Translations under genes and position numbers: made by a program
Assembly (NCBI GenBank): GCA_019914945.1
Contig: CM034112.1
Location: 2,193,001 to 2,257,000, forward strand
DNA from: Typha latifolia
Taxonomy: Eukaryota > Streptophyta > Magnoliopsida > Poales > Typhaceae
Direction of reading: 5' to 3'
DNA: 64,000 nt
In this document: positions 33,143 through 43,914 of the stretch, one piece after another
How positions within the stretch are numbered: the stretch's first letter is position 1
How the letters are laid out: each line of letters begins with the position of its first letter
The notes under the pieces: generated by a model
Databases searched by the model: none
Told to the model about the DNA's origin: nothing
Seen by the model: the letters and a program-made list of their open reading frames with translations, nothing else

Positions 33143-34382
33143 TTAGCCTAAGGCCTTTATTTCATGACTTCTACGAAGAATGCCAAAAGAGCTCTGATTG
33201 TAGCAGTCCAAGTTATCACCATAATCGACACCCAGAATGTCACAGTACCTCTGGTAGTACCCAATCCGATTTTTAACCCTATCATCTGGTCCATGGCCAC
33301 ACTCAATTCCTCCATTGATGATATTGGTGATCACGCCGTAACCGGGAAGCCATCCGGCTGATACATTGCCGGCCAACGGCGTCCATTGATCGGTGATCAC
33401 AGAATGGCATGAGGGTTTAGGGGGTTGTTGTGTCATCCAGAACCAGAGTGCAGTCTTAAATGAGATGATTGGGTCCGTGGCAACCAAGTCTGGGTCATTC
33501 AGTAGGTCAACGCCAATAGCTTCCCCAGCGGGGCCATAGTTGTAGTTGCTGATAATTTAATTATGCATCAAATTTGACTTGACTAAGATATCAATTTACT
33601 AATTTTACGTGATTATGAGGTACTTACTAGGAGATTTGAATAGGCCCTCGGCCATAATACTTCTTGCCTGGAGCACAAGGCCATTGAGTACCGCTTTGAA
33701 CGCAGTAGTCAGAAGTAGCACCTTGCTCTTGGAGATAACAGTAGCCCCAAGCATATGGGCCATCTGGTGCAGTTGCCCATCCACCTACAGGTTTAAATGT
33801 GAATTAACTAGGTCAACTTATATTCTCAGAGTCTCGATGAAGCATAGTTACAAACAGGTCAAAGGCATTTACTGATTTACCTCTTTAGCTAAACTACTAG
33901 GCCAAAATTTGACAAATAGTATGACAACGAACTACAAGCTCACCAGTGGTCTCATGAGATGTTTGTGCCAAGAAAGCAGCGATCTCCCTCTTCCTAGTAT
34001 CCGTATCACCAGTCGTCGCAAAGCCTCCGAAGGAATTGGCGGCGGCGACGAAGGAGTCGTACGTGTAAAACCCGTGCGCAGGGCAATTGGGGTCGTTCCG
34101 GTGCTTAAGCATTTCCTCGAACAATGCCTCGCTGAGTAGCGACCCGACGCCGCCGCCCTGCGGCGTTGGCGGCAGTGGAGGAGGGGTGGGGTTCAGGCCG
34201 CCGCCACACTGGCTCTGGCAACCATGGCCGCAGTAAGGATCAGTGTTTCCGCAGAAGCCGAATTGGCTGCAACATCGCCCATGAGGACACAAGGCGCCCC
34301 CTGTTTGCCATCCACATTGCTCCGCTAAAATGCCCAGCAGTGGCGAGCACAAGCAAAAGATTGCCAAGATCCACACCTTCAT
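33143..34382 (-). CDS. Class I chitinase (GH19), copy 2, altered C-terminus
   Basis: Exons 33944-34382, 33628-33784 and 33143-33548 give 333 aa. I chose the internal Met of MKVWILAIF (34382) over the ORF start 36 bp upstream because it matches the other copies and yields a clean signal peptide. Eight-Cys chitin-binding domain (EQCGWQTGG to CQSQC), Pro-rich linker ([14 protein letters not shown]) and GH19 domain with both catalytic Glu (SHETTGG, LQEQG), GRGPIQIS and IINGG. After CYNQSSFGI the reading frame differs from copies 3, 5 and 6: an extra base replaces the VDVMK-type vacuolar tail with [10 protein letters not shown]. The enzyme core is intact and probably active; the expected change is in sorting. 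TATA box at 34460-34467. Confidence 0.92.
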
Positions 34383-35870
34383 TCCTGTAGCATATCTTCT
34401 TCTAATTTTGGAGTCCAAGAAAGCTTGCAGTTGGAGTGAATTAGGAGGGTGAATGCGTGCTTATATAGACAGAGACCGGACGTGGTATGAACCGTATGAG
34501 TTATGAATTATGAGCTCTTGATCTTTTGCAAATAACCCCCTAGTTTTTTAACCTTAACCCCTTGTACTTTATACTAACATCATTTTACCCCATAAATTTA
34601 AATAATCTATTTTCTGTTAACTAAATATGCATTGTGAGAGAAAATTTAGAATGACCTGGTAGTATAAAAGAGTAAAATTATTTTATTCGAACAGGTAATA
34701 ATTTTTAATCTTGTTCCAATTTCCAATTAATTACTACGACAAGTTGAAAGTATTAATGGCATGATCTCAATTAATAGGACACGTCTTTTTATTTATTTAT
34801 TTAATCTTGTTCCAATCTCCAAGAACCAGAGTATTATTTCATACTACAAAATAATAAAATAGTCTCCCTTTGTACCAATTTACAGAGACAAGGTAACAAT
34901 ACCCAAAGGGGATTAGGAATGAACTGCTTCGTGATTCGTGAGAACATCTTGCAGTTGATTTCTCTGTCACATATTAGGGAATAATTGGAGAAAGAAACGG
35001 AGTAAAATTTTAAGTATGAGATGACAGCTCGCTTTGAATCCTTTGATGTGAGCAGGTTCATTAACCTAAATTATAGGGCCTTTTAGATTTCTTTTAGTAT
35101 TTAGTTTGGAGTATAATTTATTTTAGTAAATAAAATTTTAAAAAAAATCTATGTGAAAATGGCCCACAGTTTATCAAAGTGTAATTATCTTGTCTCGATT
35201 TAAGGCCTATTTATTAATCTGCAGTGTTTTAGGGCTAATTTTTTTTGTAGAAGTTTCGCTCGAGACCTGACGAAATCTAGGGTTTTTGTTATTTCAAAGC
35301 ACCACCGAGGGGTACTTCATGTGCTCTTCTATAAAACCTTGTCTTTATTTATTTTAAGGCTAAGTTCCAAATTTGATTAGTTAATATTATTTTTAATCTT
35401 AATATTAGTTTGATCATTTAACTTAGGCTCTAAGTTAATTTCAAGTCCAACTTCAGTGTAGCTTTTGATTACATTACACCCCCTAGTTAAGTGCCCAAAT
35501 GAAAGTCCGGGGCCTAAAAAACCACATAATATAATTTTCACATTATTGGGAAATTTCATAAATCACAACCCTACCTCTCATGATTTTATATATCACCCAA
35601 TTACTCTAATCTGTTCATTTCGAGCAATTATTTTATGTCTATACCTCAGTGGAGAAATAGCCATTTAACAGTAACTTGGCCCAGGTCATAGTGAGCTTGA
35701 GCTGCATTTAACGGGCTTAAATGGATTCGAACCAAGCCTAGAGAAGAAAACATTATACAACATCGATAGAAAAGATAAACTTTGTACAACATCACACTAT
35801 CTCATCAAATCATGAAGAATATAAGAAATATTTTATTTAATACAACTTACGTAGCGTAGCAATAACGCCT
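34383..35870. other. Spacer, chitinase 2 to 3
   Basis: Chitinase 2 promoter, then a TTTGCAAATAACCCCC repeat at about 34527, and a block at 34840-35000 (TTTGTACCAATT, GAACTGCTTCG) related to the upstream flanks of copies 3 and 6. The region 35090-35700 is AT-rich without a recognisable gene. The 3' UTR of chitinase 3 lies near 35800. Confidence 0.55.
34460..34467 (-). promoter_or_regulatory. TATA box of chitinase 2
   Basis: TATATAAG on the minus strand in the GTCTATATAAGCACGC context shared with copy 6 and, slightly changed, copy 3. Confidence 0.8.
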
Positions 35871-37102
35871 TTATTTCATGACATCTACGAAAGAGGCAAA
35901 AGACCTCTGATTGAAGCAGTCCAAGTTATTTCCATAGCCAACGCCCAGAATGTCGCAGTACCTCTTGTAGAACCCAATCCGATCTCTAACCCTATTATCT
36001 TCTCCACGCCCACACTCAACTCCTCCGTTGATGATATTGGTGATCACGCCGAAGCCCGGAAGTCGTTTGGCCGCTGCATCGGCGGCTGACGGCGTCCACT
36101 GCCCGGTGATCACGGCATGGCACGAGGGTTTAGGGGATTGAGGTGTCATCCAGAACCAGAGTGCAGTCTTGAACGAGATGGTTGGGTCCGTGGCAACCAA
36201 ATCTGGGTTACTGAGTAGGTTCGATCCAATAGCTTTCCCAGCCGGCCCATAGTTGTAGTTGCTGAAATAATTTTGTGCCAAATTAGACTTGATTAGGACA
36301 TAAAATTGGGTACTAATTAGGGGATTATGAGGTACTTACTAGGAGATTTGAATAGGTCCCCGGCCATAATATTTCTTGCCTGGAGCACAAGGCCATTGAG
36401 CGCTCGGAGCGCAGTGTGCTCCTCTATCAGCTTGCTCTTCGAGATGCCAGTAGCCCCAAGCATAAGGGCCATCCGGTGCAGCTGGCCACCCCCCTACAAG
36501 TATAAGTGTGAATTAATTACACCAACTTGAACTAATTCTATGACTACTAAATAAAAACTCACCAGTGGTCTCAGCGAAGCATAGTTACAAACATCTCAAA
36601 GGCACTTACCTCATTAAGCTCAACTACTAGGCCAACTTAGACTAATTCTATAGCTACTAACTACAAACTCACCAGTGGTCTCATGAGACGTCTGTGCTAA
36701 GAACGCAGCGATCTCCCTCTTCCTAGTAGTCGTATCGCCGGTCGTCGCAAAGCCGCCGAAAGAGTTGGCGGCGGCGACGAAGGCGTTGTAAGTGTAAAAC
36801 CCGCGCGCAGGGGAACCAGCGTCGTTGCGATGCTTGAGCATTTGGTCGAACAATGCCTGGCTAATTAGCGACGCGACGCCGCCGCCGCCCGGCGTCGGCG
36901 GCGTTGGTGTCGGGACGCCGCCGCTGCACTGGCTCTGGCAACCTGGGCCGCAGTAAGGATCCGTGTCTCCGCAGAAGCCGAATTGGCTGCAACATAGCCC
37001 ATTAGGACACAAGGCACCTCCAGCTTGCCTTCCACATTGCTCGGCTAAAGTGCCCACCAGTGACGAGCACAAGCATAAGATTGCCAAGATCCACGCCTTC
37101 AT
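35871..37102 (-). CDS. Class I chitinase (GH19), copy 3, two Cys lost
   Basis: Exons 36673-37102, 36340-36493 and 35871-36261 give 324 aa. Signal peptide [20 protein letters not shown], eight-Cys chitin-binding domain, Thr/Pro linker ([12 protein letters not shown]), GH19 domain, C-terminal [10 protein letters not shown] resembling a vacuolar propeptide. Catalytic Glu are present (SHETTGG and HLEEQ). Two conserved Cys are missing: the family NDxACPAxGFYTY reads [13 protein letters not shown], and GYCYLQE reads GYWHLEE. In barley chitinase numbering these are Cys23 and Cys85, which pair with each other. The loop after the second catalytic Glu is also rewritten ([14 protein letters not shown]). 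The frame is open and promoter intact, so the enzyme may fold differently rather than be dead. Confidence 0.92.
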
Positions 37103-37193
37103 TTTTGTAGCATATATCTAGAGACTCTTCGTCTAATTTAGGAGTCTAAGAAAGAGATTGGGGTTGTGAGCTTGGAGGAAGAAGTAACGCGTG

Positions 37194-37201
37194 CTTATAT
37201 A
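37194..37201 (-). promoter_or_regulatory. TATA box of chitinase 3
   Basis: TATATAAG on the minus strand, 92 bp upstream of the ATG, followed by CACGCGTTA as in copy 6. Confidence 0.8.
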
Positions 37202-37864
37202 GGCAAGAGCGTGGAACTGGTCGCAAATCTTAGTTACCTCTCAAAATATGTAAATTAAAGAAACAGATATTTGCAAATAACACCCTAAAATTTAGATATT
37301 TTCGGAAACGACTCTATCTATCACCGTCTATTTAGTAATCGACTGGGTCTGGGAATATTTCTCAGAATGCTACAAATAATATCTTTCTGTATCTATGAGA
37401 ATATTTGGTATAACTGAAATCTATAAGAAAAGTAGCTAGATTAGTGATTCAGTTTAAAGTACAAAATTAGTCTTTTATATCCTTGGTTAATTTATATGTC
37501 AAAACTGATATTGATTTGGATATTACTTTTAACTCATTTCTATTCGTATTCATATTTCTGATAGCAAATACCAATTTGAATATCAAAATGAGTAGAAAAA
37601 ATTAACTCATATCAGACAAAAATTGACAATATGAACTGTAATAAATAGCAGAAAAATAAAAAAAAATGGAATAATTGAGGTTGTCAAGATGACGTGTACT
37701 ATAATATATCACTATAGAAAGGATAATAGTCTTCGTTTGTAGCAATTAACAGCGACAGAGGAACTAAGAGAAGGTTATGGTGTTCTTTGTCACATAAGTA
37801 GTTGTTGAACAAAAAGGATTAAGAAGATATTAGGTCACGTTTGAGATGACATCATGTTAGTTAA

Positions 37865-38175
37865 TTTATGGGTAACTTTCTAATTAACCCTCATCAAACT
37901 ACTCATGTGGTTTAGATTAATATAAAACCCTTATCTTTTCTATTCAAACTTAACATAGAAAGTACAAATTATCATAATACCTCGATAATATTAATAATTT
38001 CATTGTTTGAATGTCTCTAATAATTTTTTTATTTTTTTTATACATTTTTATCAAAAAAATTAACAGTTTTATATTATTCTAAATCATAAAAGGAAAGGAG
38101 AAAATAATATAAGTAGAAGTATATGAGTAGTTTGATTTTAGACAAAATCATAGGGGTATTTTATAATTTACCCTT
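37865..38175. mobile_element. MITE-like element with CAAACTACTCAT ends
   Basis: The left end reads CATCAAACTACTCATGTGG; the right end carries ATGAGTAGTTTGATTTTAG, an inverted match, and then GGGGTATTTTATAATTTACC. No coding capacity. Related fragments occur at about 38430-38580, 53935-54060 and 62780-62880. Boundaries are approximate. Confidence 0.55.
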
Positions 38176-38244
38176 AATTTATATGCCTGCTTGCTTTGAT
38201 GTGGATTATGAACTATAGAGAAAAAGAAAATTAGCTCAAGCATT

Positions 38245-38245
<1 letters not shown>

Positions 38246-38289
<44 letters not shown>
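38246..38289. repeat. (ATA)n microsatellite
   Basis: About 14 ATA units embedded in the repeated flank block AGCATTTATAATAA; other copies of that block have only two to four units. Confidence 0.9.
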
Positions 38290-40752
38290 TCAACTAAGCT
38301 ACTCTATTTGAATGGCTCTATTTAATCATTAAAACAACAATGGCTCACTGTTATCTATCTAATTATAATTACAAGTGTACTATTTCTTAGTATAAAAATG
38401 GTAAGAGTCTTCCTTTGTACAAATTAACACCAACAACAGAGAGGAAGTTTGAATGCAAAAATTAATAATTTTATATTATTTTAAATCATAATATACTAAA
38501 ATAATACAAATGGAAGTTTAATTTTAGACAAAATCATAAGAGACAATTTTATAATCTATCCTTAATTTATATATTTGCTAGTTTTTTTTTATCATATAAG
38601 AGTCCGAAAGTTAAATATAAATTAGACAAAATATCGATTCTTTTTAAATACAGAGGCATTGCACCATCAAACTATAAATCGATTCTAGCAAATTTTACCA
38701 ACATACTAAACTTTTGCATCACCGAGCTACCAAAACATCACTTCAAGTTATTACACCATTGAATTACTAAAATAATTAAATTATTAAAAAAACAAAATTT
38801 CTTAATAATTACTTGAGAATGGAGTCAACCTAGCGACCCCTTTAGTTATAGAAATTTTTGGGAAGGTGCTTACAATTTTACTGAAGTTAGTTGGTTATAT
38901 CTATAATCTATTAGATTTGATGCCCGTTATGGACTACAGATTGATATGGATTGTGGACAATAGAGAAATATAAAGTTAGCTCAAGCATTTATAATAAGAA
39001 TTCAAAGCAACCAAGCTACTCTAATTGAACAACAATGGCGTCTTGGAGAGTCCTGTCAAAAATGGCGTGTGGCGGTGTAAGATAGGAAAGATTAGTTCCT
39101 TTATAAATAGCTGGTGATAGTAGTTTTGGTCCAAAGAACTTTTTTTTTTCTTTCTTGGGGCTTTGGTCTTTAGGATTTCTAATTGAATGAAGTCTTTGAC
39201 TATAAGCCCTGCTATAATGACCGATTAATATTCACTAGTTATTTGTTTTTGTTTTTTAATCATCCCACAAGGGCTATTTCGAACTAAACGTGAAGGGAAG
39301 TGTTATATTATAAGCGATTAAGTTCATCGATTTTTATCAGCTTAAATTTTTGTTGTCAATTTTGCATTTTAGAGTCAATATTTTAATAAGTAGAGCCAAT
39401 TGCAAGAATTTTATTTTTAATTTTTTAAACATGGCTCACTGTTATCTATCTATTATAATTACAAGTATACTAATTTTTGTGAACCGCTTGCTTCGAAGTA
39501 TCTTCCGGTTACGATGTTCTTCGTCACATAAATAGTTGTTGAACGAAATAAAAAAAGGATTAAGAAAAGATTAAGAGATGTGTGAGATGACACGAGCATT
39601 TATAATAATAAAAGTGAGTCTTAATTTGATGGCATTTTCTATCATTAGATGAATAGTGGCGTGTTGGATTGATATCGTGTAGTATAATGCAAGAGAAGAA
39701 ATGGAAGTGGAAAGCTTATTTATCTTATAATTAACTAGAAATTTTCTTAATTATAAGCCGTGCTATTATGACTAATTCATGTTAATTAGTGCTTTTTTTT
39801 TTAATTTGGTAAACTAACATGGAGTTTGGTGAGTTTCTTTTTCTTTTTGGGTGAGTTTGAGTCTCATCAAGCCTATTTGCACCGTTTAATTTAAAATCCA
39901 AATCTAGGGTCTATTAATTATCTTGAATCTAGTCGACATGAGAGACTGTTATAATATAAAATTGGTATTGTTTTTCAACTGAACTTTTTAGAATAATTCG
40001 CATTTTTCCCATTTCACAACTTCAAAATACTACCACTGTCATCATCTCCCCATCTTCGAATATGTTTTCCATGATCACGAGGCAAAGCCGATGGCTAAAA
40101 GGTATTAATTTTTTTTTAAGTCCTACCGCAAAATCTGTTCAGAAATTCACGCTTTCATTTTATATATACATATTTTCAAAGAGAGAATATGGTTAGATTT
40201 TGCCGCCGCTTTTAATCACACCTTTTTTATCAGATTTTCAAGTTGTATTTTTTATCATTTAAGAGTCGAAGGCTAAGTATGGGATTGGAGCTAAATAAAA
40301 AAGTATTTAGACTCTACTAAGTTTTAACTAATATACTAAGTCGTTTAGTTTAAATTTTAAAAGATGTCCGTCATCAATTAATGTCATCAAATTGCTCCTC
40401 TAAACGATTCGTACCACCTGTTTAGTAGTAGGAGGAGTAATTACCGGCTTTATAAGAGTTATATTGCTTTAGGAAGTGCTAAGTGCCACCCAGGTTCCTT
40501 GCTGATAAAGTGCTGGGGTTGGCTCGTGTGTTCTGTCCGACTGACCGCTCTGGACCTTCTCTAACTCTTTGCAAGCTCAGTTTTCTTAGCTAGAAGCCCT
40601 CTCCACGTAGCTGGAGTTAATATGGACGAATCTTTTGATCCCTTGGTTCAACTAGGTGGATTGGGATTTGTCTTTGAGGGATTCTGACAAAGAGTCTCTA
40701 TGTGCAAGTGGGAACCTGTAAGCAAGGTTGTAGACCTCTCCGGGGAAAAGCT

Positions 40753-41057
40753 ATGGCAACTGCAGCAGGCCTTTGTGCAACTCAAAAGTGGGGTGCAAAG
40801 AAGGTGATTTTGGATGAGCTCGACTGCTTACAGCCAGTGGAGCTCATACATGATAGCGAGGGAACTACTGTATAGGAATGCATCAATATTTTACATTATT
40901 TGTAAATGTTAACATTGTATGTACTTATAGACAAGGCAACATGGCAGCTAAGTTAGGCCGTCTTTGTAGAGAATATTGGCTTTGGGATATGCCCCAACCT
41001 CTTAGAGGCTTCATTCTCTTTGATCAATTCGGTGCTGAATTAGTTCGGATCTTGTAA
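40753..41057 (+). pseudogene. Decayed RNase H-like (RVT_3) fragment
   Basis: Two plus-strand segments resemble the RNase H-like domain found in plant retroelement-derived proteins. At 40753-40875 it reads MATAAGLCATQKWGAKKVIL then DELDCLQPVELIHDSEG, the position of the usual AExxAxxxGLxLAxxxGxxxVxxExDxxxxVxLI pattern. At 40929-41057 it reads RQGNMAAKLGRLCREYW then PQPLRGFILFDQFGAELVRIL, like the family's RxxNxxADxLA...PP.L...L..D..G end. A stop codon and about 50 bp of AT-rich sequence separate them, and the first catalytic part is absent. Domesticated-gene exon or transposon relic; clearly broken. Confidence 0.55.
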
Positions 41058-41235
41058 GTAATTAATTGCTTCTTTTCATAAATAAAAAGAGAGAGAATTT
41101 AATTAGAAAATTTTCACTCATATTTCATGCACAATATTATTGTGTAAAACCTGTTCATCACACTGCACGCTATTGCATAAATATCAAAATAAGCATATTT
41201 ATTCCAAACAACCTTATTTCACAGACGCCATAGAA

Positions 41236-42386
41236 TTAGCCAAAAGGCTTCTGATTGTAGCAGTCTAAGTTTGTTCCATAGCTAACACCCAGAATGTCAC
41301 AGTACCTCTTGTAGAACCCAATCCGATCTTTAACCCTATCATCTTGCCCATGCCCACACTCAACTCCTCCATTGATAATGTTGGTGATCACGCCGTAGCC
41401 CTGAAGCCGCCCGGCCAATCGGTCGGTAGCCGACGGCGTCCACTGCCCGGTGATCACAGCATGAGATGAGGGCTTAGGGGATTGTGGAGTCATCCAGAAC
41501 CAGAGTGCAGTCTTGAATGAGATGATTGGGTCCGTGGCAACCAAGTCTGGGTTACTCAGTAGGTTAGACCCAATAGCTTTCCCAGCCGGCCCATAGTTGT
41601 AGTTGCTGAAATAATACAATCAAACAGATGTCAAGCTTAATTAATTAGCTAAAATTTCCTTACAAGGAGCGTGTCAAAAGACAAGTCACCAATTACTAAT
41701 AGTTTATAGCTAGCTTTTAGGGTAACTAACTCATTATCAAACACTTACTAGGAGATCTGAATAGGCCCTCGGCCGTAGTACTTCTTGCCCGGAGCACACG
41801 GCCATTGCGTGCTCTTAACACAATAGTTCGACGTAGCACCCTTCTCTTTAAGAAAACAGTAGCCCCATGCATATGGGCCATCTGGTGCAGTTGCCCACCC
41901 ACCTACAATTAGTTCTAAATCTTAGATTAATTCTATGACAACTTATTATAAACTAATTCTACGACTACTAACTACAAACTCACCAGTGGTCTCATGAGAC
42001 GTCTGTGCCAAGAAAGCGGCGACCTCCCTCTTCCTAGTAGCCGTATCGCCGGTCGTCGCAAAGCCGCTGAAAGAATTGGCGGCGGCGACGAAGGCACTGT
42101 AGGTGTAAAACCCGTGCGCAGGGCAAGCAGCGTCGTTGCGATGCTTAAGCATTTTGTCGAACGCCGCCTGGCTGACAAGCGCGGCGACTCCACCGCTACC
42201 GCCGCCGCATTGGCTCTGGCAACCGGCGCCGCAGTAGGCTGAGGTGGTTCCGCAGTAGCCGTATCGGCTGCAACATAGCCCGTTGGGGCATTTGGCACCC
42301 TTTGCTTGAGTTCCGCATTGCTGGGCGAGGGTGGTGGCCAGGAACAACGAGGCAAAGGTTGTGATGGCCATGATCCTGACATTCAT
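41236..42386 (-). CDS. Class I chitinase (GH19), copy 4
   Basis: Exons 41984-42386, 41749-41902 and 41236-41605 give 308 aa. The frame is open further upstream, but the Met of [17 protein letters not shown] (42386) fits the signal peptide and the TATA box at 42471. Chitin-binding domain with eight Cys ([12 protein letters not shown] to CQSQC), the shortest Gly linker of the cluster (GGGSGG), GH19 domain with both catalytic Glu (SHETTGG and FLKEKG), GRGPIQIS and IINGG. It ends CYNQKPFG with no vacuolar tail; a propeptide-like remnant follows the TAA, as in copy 1. A second Met five codons later (MAITTF) could also start translation. Confidence 0.92.
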
Positions 42387-42470
42387 TGTGATTGAATCCT
42401 TGATCATTTTAATGCAGGAGTTTGAGAGAAGGAGATACCATAGAGACATAGACAAACAGATTGGGAGTGG

Positions 42471-42478
42471 TATATATA
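42471..42478 (-). promoter_or_regulatory. TATA box of chitinase 4
   Basis: TATATATA on the minus strand, 85 bp upstream of the chosen ATG and inside the longer upstream ORF, which argues against the longer protein. Confidence 0.7.
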
Positions 42479-42963
42479 TCTTATAAGTTCGTGTCTTGCA
42501 CTCACGTCTCCAGAGTTGAAATTTCGTAGACCCAAAGTCACAACGCAAGTTGAATAGTGGGTGGCATGCCATGTTCTTGATATTTTCACAGGATGACATG
42601 CCACTATACAAGCAAAAGGATGTCTAGATATAAATTAAACCTAAATATAAATTTTCATTTTTTTTTTCATATATATACCCTTTAAAAATCTTTTATTTGG
42701 CTTGTATGCACTGTAAAATTGATATCTACGTTTATACTCTAAAAAAAAATTTGTATGTTTCAACCATTTAAAATTCTTATTTTTGCATAAATACCACTTG
42801 AAGTTAATTAATCATTAAAAAATAAAAATAACTTAAATGTAGAAAGATTAAAAAAAATATCTTTATTCTAGTTTGTAAGTATTTCTTATATTTAAAATAT
42901 TTTTCTTCTTTTCCTGTTAGATTATTCAGAGTTAGCTTAAAATTTAACCAGAAAGGTATCTAC

Positions 42964-42967
<4 letters not shown>

Positions 42968-43011
<44 letters not shown>
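42968..43011. repeat. (AT)n microsatellite, longest in window
   Basis: About 22 uninterrupted AT units. Confidence 0.95.
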
Positions 43012-43014
<3 letters not shown>

Positions 43015-43914
43015 TTGAGAAAGTATACATGAAAATATTAATTTTAGTATACATAAATATCAAAAGTCAATTTCACAGGATGATTTTTGTCAATTTTGTC
43101 AACGTAGGACAAAATAGAATTTGATGCAATAATTGGATCTCCAGGTACGAGAATATATATAGCTTTAAATGAGGTTAACTAATTTCACAGCAACGAAGAA
43201 GAGAGAATAACTAAAACGTGTCAAATGAGTTAGGCTCCTTGTAGTTGTCCAATGAAAGATACAAGCTGGGATTTTAATCTTTTATGCCCACCGTCATCCT
43301 TATCATCTATTCAGGCTGTCAAAATAAATGACACGTTAGATTTTTAATCTATGTATATATATATATATATATTAATTATGTACTGTTTATAATTTATAAA
43401 TAATTAGATAAGAAGATTTGAATTTAAGACCGTGGAGGCGTGGATGGATGGGGTTTAATTGTATTTATGTTTTCCAATAGGATCCACGGAATTAAATGCA
43501 AACTTATCTTTCCTCTATTTCTGGACACATATCCCAGTGGGACCCATCTCATGGAGAAAAGAGAAGAAGAAAAAACGCCGATTTACTCTCCCTCCCTCTA
43601 TTCTCGACATATGTCCTAATATGACCCACCTTATTAAGTGCAAACAAACATGAATTATTTTTCGTTGTTCTTACTTCTTTGAGCATTTAAACGTGAAAAT
43701 AGATGGTAGTAGCACGCTGAAGTAATGATCTCATATGGGGAATAACGTCTTATCTGAATATAGCTCAGTGGCGAAATTGGGATTTTATACTACAACATCA
43801 ATAGAGAGGGAGAGAGAGATACTTGATTAACATCACACACTCTCATCAATTCATGCATGAAGAATTGAAGGAGCGATAGTTTTATTTAGTACAACTTAGG
43901 TAGCCCCAAGGCCT

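Larger units (their letters stand above)
37103..41235. other. Spacer, chitinase 3 to 4, with repeated flank blocks
   Basis: Chitinase 3 promoter, then TTTGCAAATAACACCC at about 37270. A MITE-like repeat with imperfect inverted ends (CAAACTACTCAT) spans about 37865-38175. Blocks TAGTTGTTGAAC (37798, 39530) and AGCATTTATAATAA (38240, 38990, 39595) repeat upstream-flank sequence also found beyond copy 6 (48300-48490). (ATA)n at 38246-38289. An RNase H-like pseudogene lies at 40753-41057. No seventh chitinase fragment seen. Confidence 0.55.
42387..43914. other. Spacer, chitinase 4 to 5
   Basis: Chitinase 4 promoter; AT-rich repeat remnant (about 42640-42960); a long (AT)n run at 42968-43011; a second (AT)n at about 43354-43371. 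A short ORF at 43459 is not convincing. The 3' flank of chitinase 5 begins near 43790. Confidence 0.55.

Noticed and set aside
41946..42611. Longer open frame (221 aa) starting upstream of the chitinase 4 signal peptide
   Set aside because: Reads through the promoter and TATA box; the downstream Met fits the signal peptide and the other copies.
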